A model generated the notes under the pieces. It made no database searches. It had not been told where the DNA came from and was given only the letters and a program-made list of their open reading frames with translations. Below are positions 10,619-22,309 of a stretch of DNA of 64,000 bases, piece by piece (position 1 is the stretch's first letter; every line of letters begins with the position of its first letter). The translations under genes were made by a program, and so were the position numbers. Origin of the DNA: Williamsia limnetica (GTDB taxonomy: Bacteria; Actinomycetota; Actinomycetes; Mycobacteriales; Mycobacteriaceae); contig NZ_QJSP01000003.1 in assembly GCF_003217475.1 (NCBI RefSeq), positions 62,001 through 126,000 of the forward strand, in the 5' to 3' direction.

Positions 10619-11553
10619 AGTGAACCGTCGATCAGTCGGGCGCCGGCCACCGGGCCGGTCGCGGTACGTACCGCGCGGCACACGCCGGCGCCGGACAGCT
10701 CTGCTGCGGTCGTGACCGCAGCGTCGGAATCGGTGCACAGGAATGCGCAGGTCGGTCCCGAGCCGGAGATGATGCCAGCGAGGGCGCCTGCATCCACTCC
10801 CGCACGCAGGGTTCGGCGCAGCGCGGGGCGCATGGACAGCGCCGCCGGTTGCATGTCGTTGTGCAGCAAATCCGCAACTCTCCTCGGGTCCCCGGATGCG
10901 AGCGCCTGTAGCAACTCGTCGGGTGATTCTGTGTAGGTGCCGGTGTCGTCGGCGGACGAATAGTTCTCTCGCAGGTGATCGAGCTCGCGGAAGACCTCGG
11001 GGGTACTGAGTCCTTCTTTCGCCACCGCCAGCACCCAGTGGTATTCGCCGCGGGAGAGCACGGTGGTGAGTTTTTCTCCACGGCCGGTGCCCAGCGCCGT
11101 CCCACCACGAAGCGAGAAGGGCACGTCGCTGCCCAATTCGGCTGCCAGATCGCGCATCTTGTCGCGTCCGATCTCCAGATGCCACATCCGCGCCAGCGCC
11201 ACCAGCGTGCCCGCGGCATCGGCACTGCCACCGGCCATGCCGCCGGCCACCGGGATGCCCTTGGCGATCGTGATCGCAACCGCAGGCTCGCGGCCCGCGA
11301 TCCTGGCCATCAGTTCAGCCGCCCGCCACGCCAGGTTCGTCCCGTCGACGGGAACCTCGCGAGCGCTGTCACCGGTGACGGTGATCGACAATTCGTCGGC
11401 CGGAACCACCGAGATGGTGTCGGAGAGCGAGAGGGCCTGGAACACCGTCGTCAGTTCGTGATAGCCGTCACGGCGCGGCAAACCCACGCCGAGGTGCAGA
11501 TTCACCTTGGCGGGTACCCGAACGGTGACGGGGCGAGGGACGACAGACAACAC
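10615..11553 (-). CDS. ispE: 4-diphosphocytidyl-2-C-methyl-D-erythritol kinase
   Basis: A GHMP kinase of the non-mevalonate (MEP) isoprenoid pathway that phosphorylates the 2-hydroxyl of CDP-methylerythritol. It has 312 residues. The ATP-binding glycine-rich loop [14 protein letters not shown] is at residues 101-114, and the N-terminal KVNLHLGVG and [11 protein letters not shown] blocks are typical. The start is a GTG, 24 bp downstream of the rsmA stop, and the stop overlaps the ABC-F start, so it is co-transcribed. The gene order rpfB-rsmA-ispE matches the mycobacterial arrangement as I recall it. Confidence 0.95.
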
Positions 11554-11577
11554 GGTGTCCTAGTCTATGCGGCCCGC

Positions 11578-12441
11578 CTAATCGAGTTGCGCGGCAAGCG
11601 CCACATAGTCTTCGATCGCCAGCCGTTCCCCACGCAGACCAGGGTCGATACCCGCACCGCGCAGCCACTCCTCCGCCTTGACCGGAGAGCCGGCCAGACC
11701 GGACAGGGCCCCGCGTAAAGTCTTGCGACGCTGCGCAAATGCCGCATCGACGACGGAGAACACCCGCTTACGGTGCGCCTCGTCGACGGGCCACGGGGCC
11801 TGCGGATAGCGGCGGATGCGTACCAGCCCGGACTCCACCTTGGGTTCGGGCCAGAAGACACTGCGGCCCACCGAACCGGCCTGCGAAACCTCACCGAAGA
11901 ACCGCGCCTTGACGCTCGGGACGCCATAGATCCGGCCGCCGGGCCCGGCGGCGAGACGTTGTGCGACCTCCAATTGCACCATCACCAAAGCGGTCTGGAT
12001 GCTGGGCAGTTGGGACATCAGGTGGATCAGCACCGGGACTGCGACGTTGTACGGCAGGTTCGCCACCAACGCGGTCGGCATGGCGGGCAGATCGGCTGCT
12101 GTGATCTTGAGCGCATCTGCGCCTATGACGGTCAGTGCAGCCGCCTGATCCGGAGCACGATCGGCCACCGTCTCCGGCAGCCGTCCGGCGAGGACGGGAT
12201 CGATCTCGACGGCAAGCACCTGATGAGCGCTCGCGAGCAATCCCAGGGTGAGCGAGCCCAGACCCGGACCCACTTCCAGCACGACGTCGTCGCTGCCGAC
12301 ACCCGAGGCGGTGACGATGCGGCGCACGGTGTTCGCATCGTGCACGAAGTTCTGGCCCAGCGTTTTGGTGGGCCGGATGTCGAGGTCGGCCGCGAGCTCA
12401 CGGATTTCCGCGGGGCCCAGGAACAACGGCGTGGCGCTCAC
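11578..12441 (-). CDS. rsmA: 16S rRNA dimethyladenosine transferase RsmA/KsgA
   Basis: An SAM-dependent methyltransferase of 287 residues that dimethylates two adjacent adenines in the 3'-terminal hairpin of 16S rRNA during 30S maturation. Visible motifs are TLGQNF near residue 28, the SAM motif [12 protein letters not shown] at 55-65 and the catalytic NLPYN in the middle. The GTG at 12441 is preferred because it gives the usual N-terminus; the frame extends to 12762 inside rpfB. The gap to the rpfB stop is 34 bp. Its loss is known to give kasugamycin resistance. Confidence 0.95.
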   Translation of the reverse strand: MSATPLFLGPAEIRELAADLDIRPTKTLGQNFVHDANTVRRIVTASGVGSDDVVLEVGPGLGSLTLGLLASAHQVLAVEIDPVLAGRLPETVADRAPDQAAALTVIGADALKITAADLPAMPTALVANLPYNVAVPVLIHLMSQLPSIQTALVMVQLEVAQRLAAGPGGRIYGVPSVKARFFGEVSQAGSVGRSVFWPEPKVESGLVRIRRYPQAPWPVDEAHRKRVFSVVDAAFAQRRKTLRGALSGLAGSPVKAEEWLRGAGIDPGLRGERLAIEDYVALAAQLD

Positions 12442-12475
12442 CGCGCGACTTCGGGTGCAGCGTGGGGAATGGTCG

Positions 12476-14546
<2,071 letters not shown>

Positions 14547-14547
14547 G

Positions 14548-15390
14548 TCAGAGATCGACCTCGCCCGCGATGATCGTCGTGCTGCGGCCGCCCACCCAGA
14601 TGTTCGTGCCGTCGTCGTCGATGAACACCCGTCCGGCCCTGCCCAGCGCCGTGCCCTGCGACGCGACATAGCGCGCAGGCGCTACCTTCTCGGCGCGCAA
14701 CCAGGTCGCGAGGCCGGCATTGAGGCTCCCGGTCACCGGGTCTTCGGGTACGCCGATCTCCGGGACAAACGCTCGGACCTCGTAATCGGGACGGTCCTGC
14801 GGTCCACTGTCCCGGTACGGGCCGATCAGTCCGACATGCAACGACCCCAGGGCGGCGAAATCGGGCCTCACGTCGAGGACTCGCTGCGCCGAGGTCAGCA
14901 GCAGACCGATCCACCGGGGCCCGTTGTCCACCCAGTTGGCCGCGACCACATCGGACGGCCGCAGATCCAGCGCGCGTTGGATCACGTCCAGGTCGGACGC
15001 GTCGACGGGACCAGACCTGATGAGCGGGGGCGCCGCGAAGGCAAGGGCGTCACCGTCGCGGCGGATGGAGACCAATCCGACGCCGCACTCCTGGATGATG
15101 GTGCCGGCTTTCGGTTCACCGCCTGCTCGCAGCCATGCATGTGCCGATCCGAGAGTCGGATGGCCGGCAAACGGCAATTCTTCCCCTGGAGTGAAGATGC
15201 GCAGACCGTAATCAGCCGATGGGTCGCGTGGCCTGGTGAAGAACGTGGTCTCCGACAGGTTGGTCCACCGGGCGAACGCCGCCATCTGCTCGTCGGTCAG
15301 ACCTTCCGCATCCAGGACCACGGCCACCGGATTTCCGGTGAGAGACCCGGACACGAACACGTCGACTTGCTGGAATGAGCGGGAAACCAT
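14548..15390 (-). CDS. PhzF family isomerase/epimerase-like protein
   Basis: A PhzF-fold protein of 280 residues. The N-terminal FQQVDVFVSGSLTGNPVAVV block and LSETTFF with the catalytic-type Glu47 are characteristic, and a second GHPTLGSA block carries the active-site turn. PhzF isomerises dihydro-hydroxyanthranilate in phenazine synthesis, but most homologues, including this one with no phz genes nearby, have unknown substrates. It is the first gene of the tatD-rpfB-rsmA-ispE operon, so its promoter should lie in the 69-bp divergent gap before 15460. The same frame extends far upstream antisense to the hydrolase; that part is not coding. Confidence 0.85.
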   Translation of the reverse strand: MVSRSFQQVDVFVSGSLTGNPVAVVLDAEGLTDEQMAAFARWTNLSETTFFTRPRDPSADYGLRIFTPGEELPFAGHPTLGSAHAWLRAGGEPKAGTIIQECGVGLVSIRRDGDALAFAAPPLIRSGPVDASDLDVIQRALDLRPSDVVAANWVDNGPRWIGLLLTSAQRVLDVRPDFAALGSLHVGLIGPYRDSGPQDRPDYEVRAFVPEIGVPEDPVTGSLNAGLATWLRAEKVAPARYVASQGTALGRAGRVFIDDDGTNIWVGGRSTTIIAGEVDL

Positions 15391-15459
15391 GACCAGATTG
15401 TGCCTGCCAGGCGTCGTCGGAGGTACTCGGGTCTCGAAGTCTGCATTACTGTCGGGCGG

Positions 15460-16494
15460 ATGAGTGAGACCCAGCAGCATCCCGAGGATGCGACCAGACA
15501 TCGCGGAGACGAAGCGCAGCGGAGCTCGACCAGACATCGCGGAGACGAAGCGCAGCGGAGCTCGACCAGACATCACATCGGTACCGCGCAGGTCGGTGAG
15601 ATCACCATTGCTTATGAGGACATCGGTGATCCGGAAGATCCGGCTGTTTTGCTGATCATGGGCCTGAGCGCTCAGCTCACGTTCTGGCAGACCGAGTTCT
15701 GCATGTCGATCGTCGAGCGGGGCTATCGCGTGATCCGGTTCGACAACCGTGACATCGGGCTGTCGACGCATCTCGACGGCGCCCGTGTCGGCGGGAATGC
15801 ACTGACCGGCCTGGCCCGACTCGCCAAACACGAACTCGGACTGCCGAGTGATGTGCCGTACACGCTGGTGGACATGGCCGGTGACGCCATCGGACTCCTG
15901 GATGCGCTCGGTATCGAGCAGGCTCATGTCGTGGGCGGTTCGATGGGCGGGATGATCACCCAGGTCCTCGCGGGCACGCATCCCGATCGGGTGCTGTCGG
16001 TCGCGATCCTGTTCTCCAGCACCAATGAGGCATTCCTGCCGCCGCCCGATCCACGGAAGCTGAAGGCGCTGCTGACCGGACCCGGCAAGGGCGCGACCCG
16101 TGAGCAGTACGTCGAGAACGCGGCGAAGGCGATGCGGACCATCGGTAGCCCCAAGTACGCATTGCCGTGGGAAGAGTCGTTGCGCCGTGCGGGGCTCGCC
16201 TATGACCGCGCGCATGACCCTGCCGGGATCGTGCGGCAGACCGCTGCGGTGATGGGTACGGGAAGTCTCAAGAAATACACGACCGCGATCACGGCGCCGA
16301 CCGTCGTCATCCACGGCAAGGTCGACGGTCTGATGCGTCCGTCGGGCGGCAAGGCGATCGCTCGCGCGGTCAAGGGGTCCAAACTCGTTCTCATCGACGA
16401 CATGGGTCACGACATCCCCGAACCGTTGTGGCCGCAGATCATCACCGAACTCACGGAGAACTTCGCCCGCGCCGGGGTGGCTCAGCCGGAGTAG
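15460..16494 (+). CDS. Alpha/beta hydrolase with a tandem-repeat N-terminus
   Basis: A 344-residue alpha/beta-fold hydrolase. The nucleophile elbow is VVGGSMGGM (Ser161), [11 protein letters not shown] is a block typical of actinobacterial esterases, and a C-terminal DDMGHDIP supplies the histidine. The N-terminus is odd: residues 12-38 are two copies of a 12-residue unit beginning [12 protein letters not shown] plus a third partial copy, made by a 36-bp DNA repeat. The repeat probably forms a disordered tail. The gene overlaps the PPOX gene tail to tail by 13 bp. Confidence 0.85.
   Translation: MSETQQHPEDATRHRGDEAQRSSTRHRGDEAQRSSTRHHIGTAQVGEITIAYEDIGDPEDPAVLLIMGLSAQLTFWQTEFCMSIVERGYRVIRFDNRDIGLSTHLDGARVGGNALTGLARLAKHELGLPSDVPYTLVDMAGDAIGLLDALGIEQAHVVGGSMGGMITQVLAGTHPDRVLSVAILFSSTNEAFLPPPDPRKLKALLTGPGKGATREQYVENAAKAMRTIGSPKYALPWEESLRRAGLAYDRAHDPAGIVRQTAAVMGTGSLKKYTTAITAPTVVIHGKVDGLMRPSGGKAIARAVKGSKLVLIDDMGHDIPEPLWPQIITELTENFARAGVAQPE
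15491..15574 (+). repeat. 36-bp tandem repeat inside the hydrolase gene
   Basis: Two exact copies (15491-15526, 15527-15562) of a 36-bp unit that starts CGACCAGACATCGCGGAGAC and ends in GCGGAGCT, followed by the first 12 bases of a third copy. The unit keeps the reading frame (12 codons). The GAAGCGCAGCGGAGC core looks like a family of small dispersed repeats found in related genomes, which I cannot test here. Confidence 0.95.
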
Positions 16495-16892
16495 CTCCAC
16501 GACGACCACCGGGTCACGGTGATGGCGATGACCTGCCCGGCGAGTGACACCGATTCGTACTGGTCGTACTTGGCTCTCAAGAGTTGCCGGGCCCGGTCGG
16601 CTCGTTCACCGTCGGTATGCACGGTGGCCACGCCGTCGACCCGGACCCACCAGAGTTGTTGCCAGTCGTCGTCGTAGTGGTCGACGAGCACGCTGACCTC
16701 GGGCTGCGCCTCGATGTTGGCCAGTCGCCGGAGCCTGATCGTCGACTTGGGCTTTCCGTCGACTGCGGTGTAGACGACGTCGCCCTCGCAGGCGAACACG
16801 ATCGGTACCAGATGCGGTTGACCGTCGGACGCGACTGTCCCGAGCACCGCAGAGCGGGCGTCGGTGAACCGGATCCGCGCAGAGTCGTCCAT
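16482..16892 (-). CDS. PPOX-class F420-dependent flavin-type reductase
   Basis: A small split beta-barrel protein (136 residues) of the pyridoxamine-phosphate-oxidase-like superfamily. Its closest recognisable group is the actinobacterial Rv0121-type family that binds coenzyme F420. Typical blocks are [20 protein letters not shown] at about 13-32 and a [14 protein letters not shown] segment. The substrate is unknown. It is a monocistronic gene divergent from metG (87-bp gap) and convergent with the hydrolase, with a 13-bp overlap. Confidence 0.8.
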   Translation of the reverse strand: MDDSARIRFTDARSAVLGTVASDGQPHLVPIVFACEGDVVYTAVDGKPKSTIRLRRLANIEAQPEVSVLVDHYDDDWQQLWWVRVDGVATVHTDGERADRARQLLRAKYDQYESVSLAGQVIAITVTRWSSWSYSG

Positions 16893-16979
16893 ATGAGACG
16901 ACAGTAGCGACCTGGCTCTGTGGTGACCGCGGCAGCCGGGTCCGCGGCCATTGCGTGGGCCGATAAGCTGTCACCCACC

Positions 16980-18533
16980 ATGGCTTCTGCATCGAAACCG
17001 CCGTTCTACATCACGACGGCCATCGCTTACCCCAACGGCGCCCCACACATCGGGCATGCCTATGAATACATCTCCGCGGACACCCTCGCCCGTTTCAAAC
17101 GGCTCGACGGCCACGAGGTGCTGTTCGTCACCGGCACCGATGAACACGGTCAGAAGATGCAGCAGACAGCCGAGAAGGAGGGCATCGAGACCCGCGCGCT
17201 CGCCGACCGTAACTCTGCGGCCTTCCAGAAGTTGCAGGAGACCCTCGGCAGCAGTTTCGACCGATTCATCCGGACCACGGATGCCGATCACCACGTCGCG
17301 TCGAAGGCGATCTGGGAGAAGATGGCCGCGAACGGCGACATCTACCTCGACAAGTACTCGGGGTGGTATTCCATTCGCGACGAGGCGTTCTACGCCGAAT
17401 CCGACACCAGGGTCCTCGAGGACGGCAGCCGCGTCACCAACGACACCGGCACCGAGGTCGAGTGGACCGAGGAAGAGGCCTACTTCTTCCGGCTGTCGGC
17501 CTACCAGGACAAGCTGCTCGCGCTCTACGAGGAGCATCCCGAGTTCATCGGACCGGTGACCAGGCGCAATGAGGTCGCGAGCTTTGTTCGCGGCGGACTG
17601 CGCGATCTGTCGGTGTCGCGCACCACCTTCGACTGGGGTGTCAAGGTGCCCGGACACGACGACCACGTGATGTACGTGTGGGTGGACGCGCTGACGAACT
17701 ACATCACCGCGGCCGGCTATCCCGACACCGAGTCCGAGAAGTGGAAGAAGTTCTGGCCCGCCGATCTGCACATCATCGGCAAGGACATCATCCGTTTCCA
17801 CTGTGTCTACTGGCCGGCGTTCCTGTTGAGCGCCGGGATCGAGTTGCCCAAACGCGTGTTCGCGCACGGCTTCCTGCTCAACAGCGGCGAGAAGATGAGT
17901 AAGTCGGTCGGCAACGTCGTAGACCCCTACGTGCTCGTCGAAGAATTCGGTCTCGACCCCATCCGGTTCTTCTGCCTGCGTGAGGTGCCCTTCGGGCAGG
18001 ACGGCTCGTACAGCCACGAGGCCATCGTCGCGCGGGTCAATGCCGACCTGTCGAACGAACTCGGCAACCTGGCCCAGCGCACCCTGTCGATGGTGGGCAA
18101 GTACTTCGACGGCGTACTTCCCGAACCGGTGAACCTCACCGACGCCGACAACGAGTTGCTCGCCAAAGCAGACGGGTTGCTCGACCGTGTGCGCGTCGAA
18201 TTCGATCAGCAGGCGATTCATACTGCGCTCGAGGCGATCTGGGAAGTTCTCGGCGACACGAACAAGTACATCTCCGTCGAGCAGCCGTGGAAGCTGGCCA
18301 AGACCGACCTCGAACGTACCGGAACGGTGCTCTACATCTGCGCCGAGGTCGTCCGGATAACCACCTTGTTGGCGCAGCCGGCCATGCCGGAATCCACCGG
18401 TCGCCTGCTCGATCAGCTGGTCGTCGGACCAGATGCCAGGACGTTCGATTCCATCGGTACACGCCTCAAAGCCGGCACGACGCTACCGAAGCCCACCCCG
18501 ATCTTTCCCCGGTTCGAAGTCCCGAAGGACTGA
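16980..18533 (+). CDS. metG: Methionyl-tRNA synthetase
   Basis: Class I aminoacyl-tRNA synthetase that charges tRNA-Met. It has 517 residues. The HIGH motif is HIGH itself at residues 23-26 and the KMSKS loop is at 305-309. The insertion after HIGH lacks a CxxC zinc knuckle and there is no C-terminal tRNA-binding EMAP-like domain, so this is the short MetRS form usual in actinobacteria. The ATG at 16980 follows a short leader. pabB starts 7 bp after the stop. Confidence 0.97.
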   Translation: MASASKPPFYITTAIAYPNGAPHIGHAYEYISADTLARFKRLDGHEVLFVTGTDEHGQKMQQTAEKEGIETRALADRNSAAFQKLQETLGSSFDRFIRTTDADHHVASKAIWEKMAANGDIYLDKYSGWYSIRDEAFYAESDTRVLEDGSRVTNDTGTEVEWTEEEAYFFRLSAYQDKLLALYEEHPEFIGPVTRRNEVASFVRGGLRDLSVSRTTFDWGVKVPGHDDHVMYVWVDALTNYITAAGYPDTESEKWKKFWPADLHIIGKDIIRFHCVYWPAFLLSAGIELPKRVFAHGFLLNSGEKMSKSVGNVVDPYVLVEEFGLDPIRFFCLREVPFGQDGSYSHEAIVARVNADLSNELGNLAQRTLSMVGKYFDGVLPEPVNLTDADNELLAKADGLLDRVRVEFDQQAIHTALEAIWEVLGDTNKYISVEQPWKLAKTDLERTGTVLYICAEVVRITTLLAQPAMPESTGRLLDQLVVGPDARTFDSIGTRLKAGTTLPKPTPIFPRFEVPKD

Positions 18534-18540
18534 TCGTTCG

Positions 18541-19716
18541 TTGCGCAGCGTTGAGCTCGGTCCGGCGGCCCCAGCGGATGTGTTGCGCGCCCTCGACTTC
18601 CACACCCGGCGACTCGGCATACCCGGCCCCGCGGCACTGATCGGCGATTGGCTCGACACCGACGCGGTGATCGCCCCGTCCATCTCGCTGCGCGCCGGTG
18701 TCGACATACCGGACGACCCGCAGGAATTCTGGTTCGGGTATCGGAGCTTTTCCGATCGCGCCGACGAGGGCCCGCTGCCGCCCACCGCGGGCGGTACGAC
18801 CGACAGCGTGCTGCACCTCGATCGCACCGGCAGCTGGTGGTGGACCTCGCTGAGCGGTCAGACCTGCCCCGACTGGGTCCGGGCCTGTCTCACCGAACAC
18901 CACAGCCACATGTGGTCCGTCAACTGGCAGCTGCCGCCGCAGCGCCCACACGTGGAGGCAATTGCTCTGTGTCTGGACGCGATACGTGCAGGCGAGGTCT
19001 ACCAAGCTTGCATCTGTACCCGGTTCTCCGGACGAATCGTCGGGTCGGTCGCGAACTATTTCGCCGACGGAGTCGCGGTCACCCGCCCACGCAAATCTGC
19101 TCTGCTGCAGGGCGACTGGGGATCCGTCGCGTCTTTCTCCCCCGAGACGTATCTGCGGCGACGAGGCAACGTTGTCTCATCGAGCCCGATCAAGGGAACC
19201 CTCCCGATCGATCTCGACCCGCAGGTTTTGCGAAACTCGGCCAAAGACGTTGCCGAGAACATCATGATCGTCGACCTGGTACGCAACGATCTCGGCCGGG
19301 TGGCCGTCCCGGGTACCGTGATCGTCACCGAACTCCTCGACGTCCATCCCGCACCCGGAGTCTGGCACCTCGTGTCCACGGTCCAGGCCACCACCGCGTC
19401 AGCAGTGACCAACACCGACCTCATCGAGGCGACCTTCCCCCCTGCGTCGGTCACCGGAACGCCGAAAATGCGCGCTCAGGAACTGCTTTCGAGCTGGGAG
19501 CCCTTCCCTCGGGGGGTGTACTGCGGCGCGGTCGGCGTCGTCTCCCCCACTGCAGGCCTCGATCTGAACGTCGCCATCAGGACGGTGCAGATCACCCCGA
19601 ACGGTGCGGCATACCTTGGCGTCGGTGGCGGCATCACCATCGATTCCGACCCGCTCGCCGAATGGCAGGAATGCCTCGACAAGGCCGCAGCCATCATCGG
19701 CCTGCAACCGACCTGA
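18541..19716 (+). CDS. pabB: Aminodeoxychorismate synthase component I
   Basis: A chorismate-using enzyme (391 residues) that makes 4-amino-4-deoxychorismate for folate synthesis. The C-terminal chorismate-binding domain has SSPIKGTLP with the active-site lysine, ENIMIVDLVRNDLGRV, and PPASVTGTPKMRAQE followed by YCGAVG. The N-terminal third is poorly conserved. I place the start at TTG 18541, with GAAGGA ten bases upstream and 7 bp after metG; no ATG or GTG gives a sensible N-terminus in this frame. The amidotransferase partner (PabA) is not in the window. Anthranilate synthase is less likely. Confidence 0.85.
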   Translation: MRSVELGPAAPADVLRALDFHTRRLGIPGPAALIGDWLDTDAVIAPSISLRAGVDIPDDPQEFWFGYRSFSDRADEGPLPPTAGGTTDSVLHLDRTGSWWWTSLSGQTCPDWVRACLTEHHSHMWSVNWQLPPQRPHVEAIALCLDAIRAGEVYQACICTRFSGRIVGSVANYFADGVAVTRPRKSALLQGDWGSVASFSPETYLRRRGNVVSSSPIKGTLPIDLDPQVLRNSAKDVAENIMIVDLVRNDLGRVAVPGTVIVTELLDVHPAPGVWHLVSTVQATTASAVTNTDLIEATFPPASVTGTPKMRAQELLSSWEPFPRGVYCGAVGVVSPTAGLDLNVAIRTVQITPNGAAYLGVGGGITIDSDPLAEWQECLDKAAAIIGLQPT

Positions 19717-19721
19717 CTCCC

Positions 19722-20570
19722 CTATTCCTGTCGCGCCGCCAGCACCGCTTCGTACAGCTCGCGTTTGGAAGCGCCGGTGGATGTCGCGACCGTCGCACAT
19801 GCATCCTTGAGCCGGATGCCTTCGGCCACCAACCGTTCGACGCGTGCAATGAGGTCGTCGATGTCGGGTTCGCCTACCACCGCACCTTCGAGGACGACGG
19901 TGATCTCACCGCGCACACCGCCCGCCGCCCAGTCGACGAGTTCGGCCAGCGTCCCGCGTCTCACCTCCTCGTAGGTCTTGGTCAGCTCGCGGCAGACGGC
20001 CGCGCGCCGATCCGGTCCGAGGACCTGAACCGCATCCGTCAGACACTCGGCAAGGCGATGAGGTGCCTCGAAGAACACGGCCGTCCGCGCTTCCTCGACG
20101 TATGCCGCCAGCCAGGTCTTCCGCTGCCCCGACTTCCTCGGCGCGAACCCGTCGAAGCAAAATCGCTCGACCGGCAGTCCGGACACTGCCAGCGCGGTCG
20201 TCACAGCGGAGGGTCCGGGCAGGCACGTCACCGCCAGCCCTGCCTCCACACAGGCCACCACGAGCCGATAGCCGGGGTCGGAGACCGACGGCATGCCTGC
20301 ATCGGTGACGACCAGCACGGTGGCACCTGAGCGCACCTCGTCGACGAGCGCGGGTGTCCGCTGGGCCTCCACCTGGTCGTAGTAGCTCACGATGCGACCG
20401 CCGATGCTCACACCGAGCCCGGTGGCAAGGGCTCGCGTCCGGCGGGTGTCCTCGGCGGCCACCACATCGGCGGTGGCCAACGCGTCACGTAGGCGGGGTG
20501 AAGCGTCGTCGAGGCGACCCATCGGGGTCGCGGCAAGTACCAGTAGGCCCTGCGGTTGCGGAGAGTTCAT
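19722..20570 (-). CDS. rsmI: 16S rRNA 2'-O-ribose C1402 methyltransferase RsmI
   Basis: A tetrapyrrole-methylase-fold SAM enzyme of 282 residues that methylates the ribose of C1402 in the 16S rRNA decoding centre. Blocks include GLLVLAATPMGRLDD near the N-terminus, VVAAEDTRRTRALA, SYYDQ, VTDAGMPSVSDPGYR and LPGPSAVTTALAVSGLP. The ATG at 20570 is 25 bp from the divergent mannosyltransferase start. The gene is convergent with pabB, with a 5-bp gap. Confidence 0.95.
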   Translation of the reverse strand: MNSPQPQGLLVLAATPMGRLDDASPRLRDALATADVVAAEDTRRTRALATGLGVSIGGRIVSYYDQVEAQRTPALVDEVRSGATVLVVTDAGMPSVSDPGYRLVVACVEAGLAVTCLPGPSAVTTALAVSGLPVERFCFDGFAPRKSGQRKTWLAAYVEEARTAVFFEAPHRLAECLTDAVQVLGPDRRAAVCRELTKTYEEVRRGTLAELVDWAAGGVRGEITVVLEGAVVGEPDIDDLIARVERLVAEGIRLKDACATVATSTGASKRELYEAVLAARQE

Positions 20571-20595
20571 CACTGCACAGCCTACGATTGGCTCC

Positions 20596-22218
20596 GTGAC
20601 GTTTGCCCCGCCGCTCGAGATCTCCGCACCGGAGGACTCGATCTCAGCTCGCCGCGCAGCCGAAGAGCTGCCCGGCACCTACGCCGAGGACCTCGGTACC
20701 AGTCCTGGGGGCGCCCGCACGATCCCGGCGCCGGTGTTCGGTGCCACCGATCGGCGTCGCGGCTGGATCGTCGCGCTGGTCCTCACGGCGATCGGTGCCC
20801 TCACCCGGTTCGTCAATCTCGGTTCGCCCACCGACAAGGGCACCCCTGTCTTCGACGAGAAGCACTACGTCCCGCAGGCGTATCAGGTGCTCACCGGCGA
20901 CAACTGGCTCGAGGACAACCCTGCCTACGGCCTCGTCGTCCATCCGCCGGTCGGTAAATGGATGATCGCGGCCGGTGAGTGGATCTTCGGCTACGACGCG
21001 TGGGGCTGGCGTTTCATGTCGGCGGTCTGCGGGACGCTGATGATCTTGATCGTCATCCGGCTGGTCCGGCGGCTGACCAGGTCGACGCTCGTCGGCGGCA
21101 TCGCGGGCGTACTGATGATCTGCGACGGGGTGGCGTTTGTCAGTTCACGGACCGGCTTGCTCGACATCTTCCAGATCTTCTTCGTCCTGGCCGCGCTCGC
21201 GGCGATCGTGTGTGACCGCGACCAGATGCGTGCGCGGATGCACCGGGTATTCGTGGAAGGCCGGATCGATGATTCGCCGTACGGACCACGCCTGGGCTTC
21301 CGGTGGTGGCGCTTCGGCGCCGCGGTTCTCCTGGGGCTGGCCTGCGGTACGAAATGGTCGGGGATCTACTTCGTCATCGCCTTCACGGTGCTGTCTCTCG
21401 GCTTCGACGTCGCGACCCGCCGGGCCTACAAGGTTCGTCGACCGTGGCGCGGAGTCCTGGTCCGCGACCTGGTCCCCACCGGTTTCTCTCTGGGAATCAC
21501 GCCTGTCCTGGTCTATCTGGCCACCTTTGCTCCCTGGTTCGGTTCGGAGACCGCGGTCTACCGCTATGAAGTCGGTAGACAGATCGGCACCGGCGGCCCG
21601 TTCGCGTGGGTGCCGGACGCGTGGCGTTCGCTCTGGTATTACGAATCGGGTGTTCTGGACTTCCACTCCCACCTGACGAACTCGGCGGGCAACCACCATC
21701 CGTGGGAGTCCAAGCCTTGGACCTGGCCGATGAGCTTGCGGCCCATGCTCTATTACATCGAGTACGGCCCCGACAAATGCGGTGAGTCCGAGTGCGTGCG
21801 GGCGATGATGTTCATCGGGACGCCCATCCTGTGGTGGCTTGCCCTGCCGATGCTGGCCTGGGCGCTGTGGCGGATGGTGATCCGCCGCGATTGGCGCTAC
21901 GCCGTCGTCCTCGTCGGCTACGGCGCGGCTTTTCTGCCCTGGTTCACCAACCTCGACCGCCAGATGTATTTCTTCTACGCCGCGGCCATGGCCCCATTCC
22001 TCATCATGGGTGTGGCGCTGTGCGCGGGCGACATCCTCGAGGCGGGGCGCCGGGCCAGACGCAACGGTTACGAGTGGAAGATCGTCAGCACGGTGGGCGT
22101 CAGCATCTATCTGGGGCTGGTGGTGCTCAACTTCATGTGGATGTGGCCGATCCTGACGGGTGAGCCCATCTCGAGGGAGATGTGGAACATGCAGATCTGG
22201 CTACCGAGCTGGAGTTAG
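20596..22218 (+). CDS. pmt: Dolichyl-phosphate-mannose (polyprenyl) protein O-mannosyltransferase
   Basis: A GT39-family membrane enzyme of 540 residues that transfers mannose from polyprenyl-phosphate-mannose to Ser/Thr of secreted proteins. The catalytic-type acidic pair is in FDEKHY (Asp87, Glu88) in the first extracytoplasmic loop. About ten or more hydrophobic segments follow, and a conserved HPPVGKW is seen just after. The GTG at 20596 is the likely start. The gene ends at a strong bidirectional terminator. Its place beside rsmI is as in mycobacteria from memory. Confidence 0.92.
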   Translation: MTFAPPLEISAPEDSISARRAAEELPGTYAEDLGTSPGGARTIPAPVFGATDRRRGWIVALVLTAIGALTRFVNLGSPTDKGTPVFDEKHYVPQAYQVLTGDNWLEDNPAYGLVVHPPVGKWMIAAGEWIFGYDAWGWRFMSAVCGTLMILIVIRLVRRLTRSTLVGGIAGVLMICDGVAFVSSRTGLLDIFQIFFVLAALAAIVCDRDQMRARMHRVFVEGRIDDSPYGPRLGFRWWRFGAAVLLGLACGTKWSGIYFVIAFTVLSLGFDVATRRAYKVRRPWRGVLVRDLVPTGFSLGITPVLVYLATFAPWFGSETAVYRYEVGRQIGTGGPFAWVPDAWRSLWYYESGVLDFHSHLTNSAGNHHPWESKPWTWPMSLRPMLYYIEYGPDKCGESECVRAMMFIGTPILWWLALPMLAWALWRMVIRRDWRYAVVLVGYGAAFLPWFTNLDRQMYFFYAAAMAPFLIMGVALCAGDILEAGRRARRNGYEWKIVSTVGVSIYLGLVVLNFMWMWPILTGEPISREMWNMQIWLPSWS

Positions 22219-22226
22219 AAACGAAC

Positions 22227-22293
22227 AAACCCACCTGTTCTGGTCACACCCACGGGCCGTGGACCCTTGGGTGTGACCGGAACGAGTGGGTTT
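22227..22293. terminator. Bidirectional long-stem terminator between convergent genes
   Basis: Two nested arms, AAACCCAC with GTGGGTTT outside and CTGGTCACACCCA with TGGGTGTGACCGG inside (one G-T pair), form a long hairpin between pmt and the BCCT gene. There is no long T-run, so it would work as a stem-dominated terminator in both directions. Confidence 0.75.
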
Positions 22294-22309
22294 GCCAGTC
22301 GAGCGCGAG

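Noticed and set aside
14548-16509. PhzF frame extended to 653 codons
   Set aside because: The upstream part lies antisense to the alpha/beta hydrolase; the real PhzF fold begins at the ATG at 15390.
16971-18221. Long minus-strand frame opposite metG
   Set aside because: Antisense shadow of a clear MetRS gene; composition is low-complexity Val/Asp/Gly/Glu with no family match.
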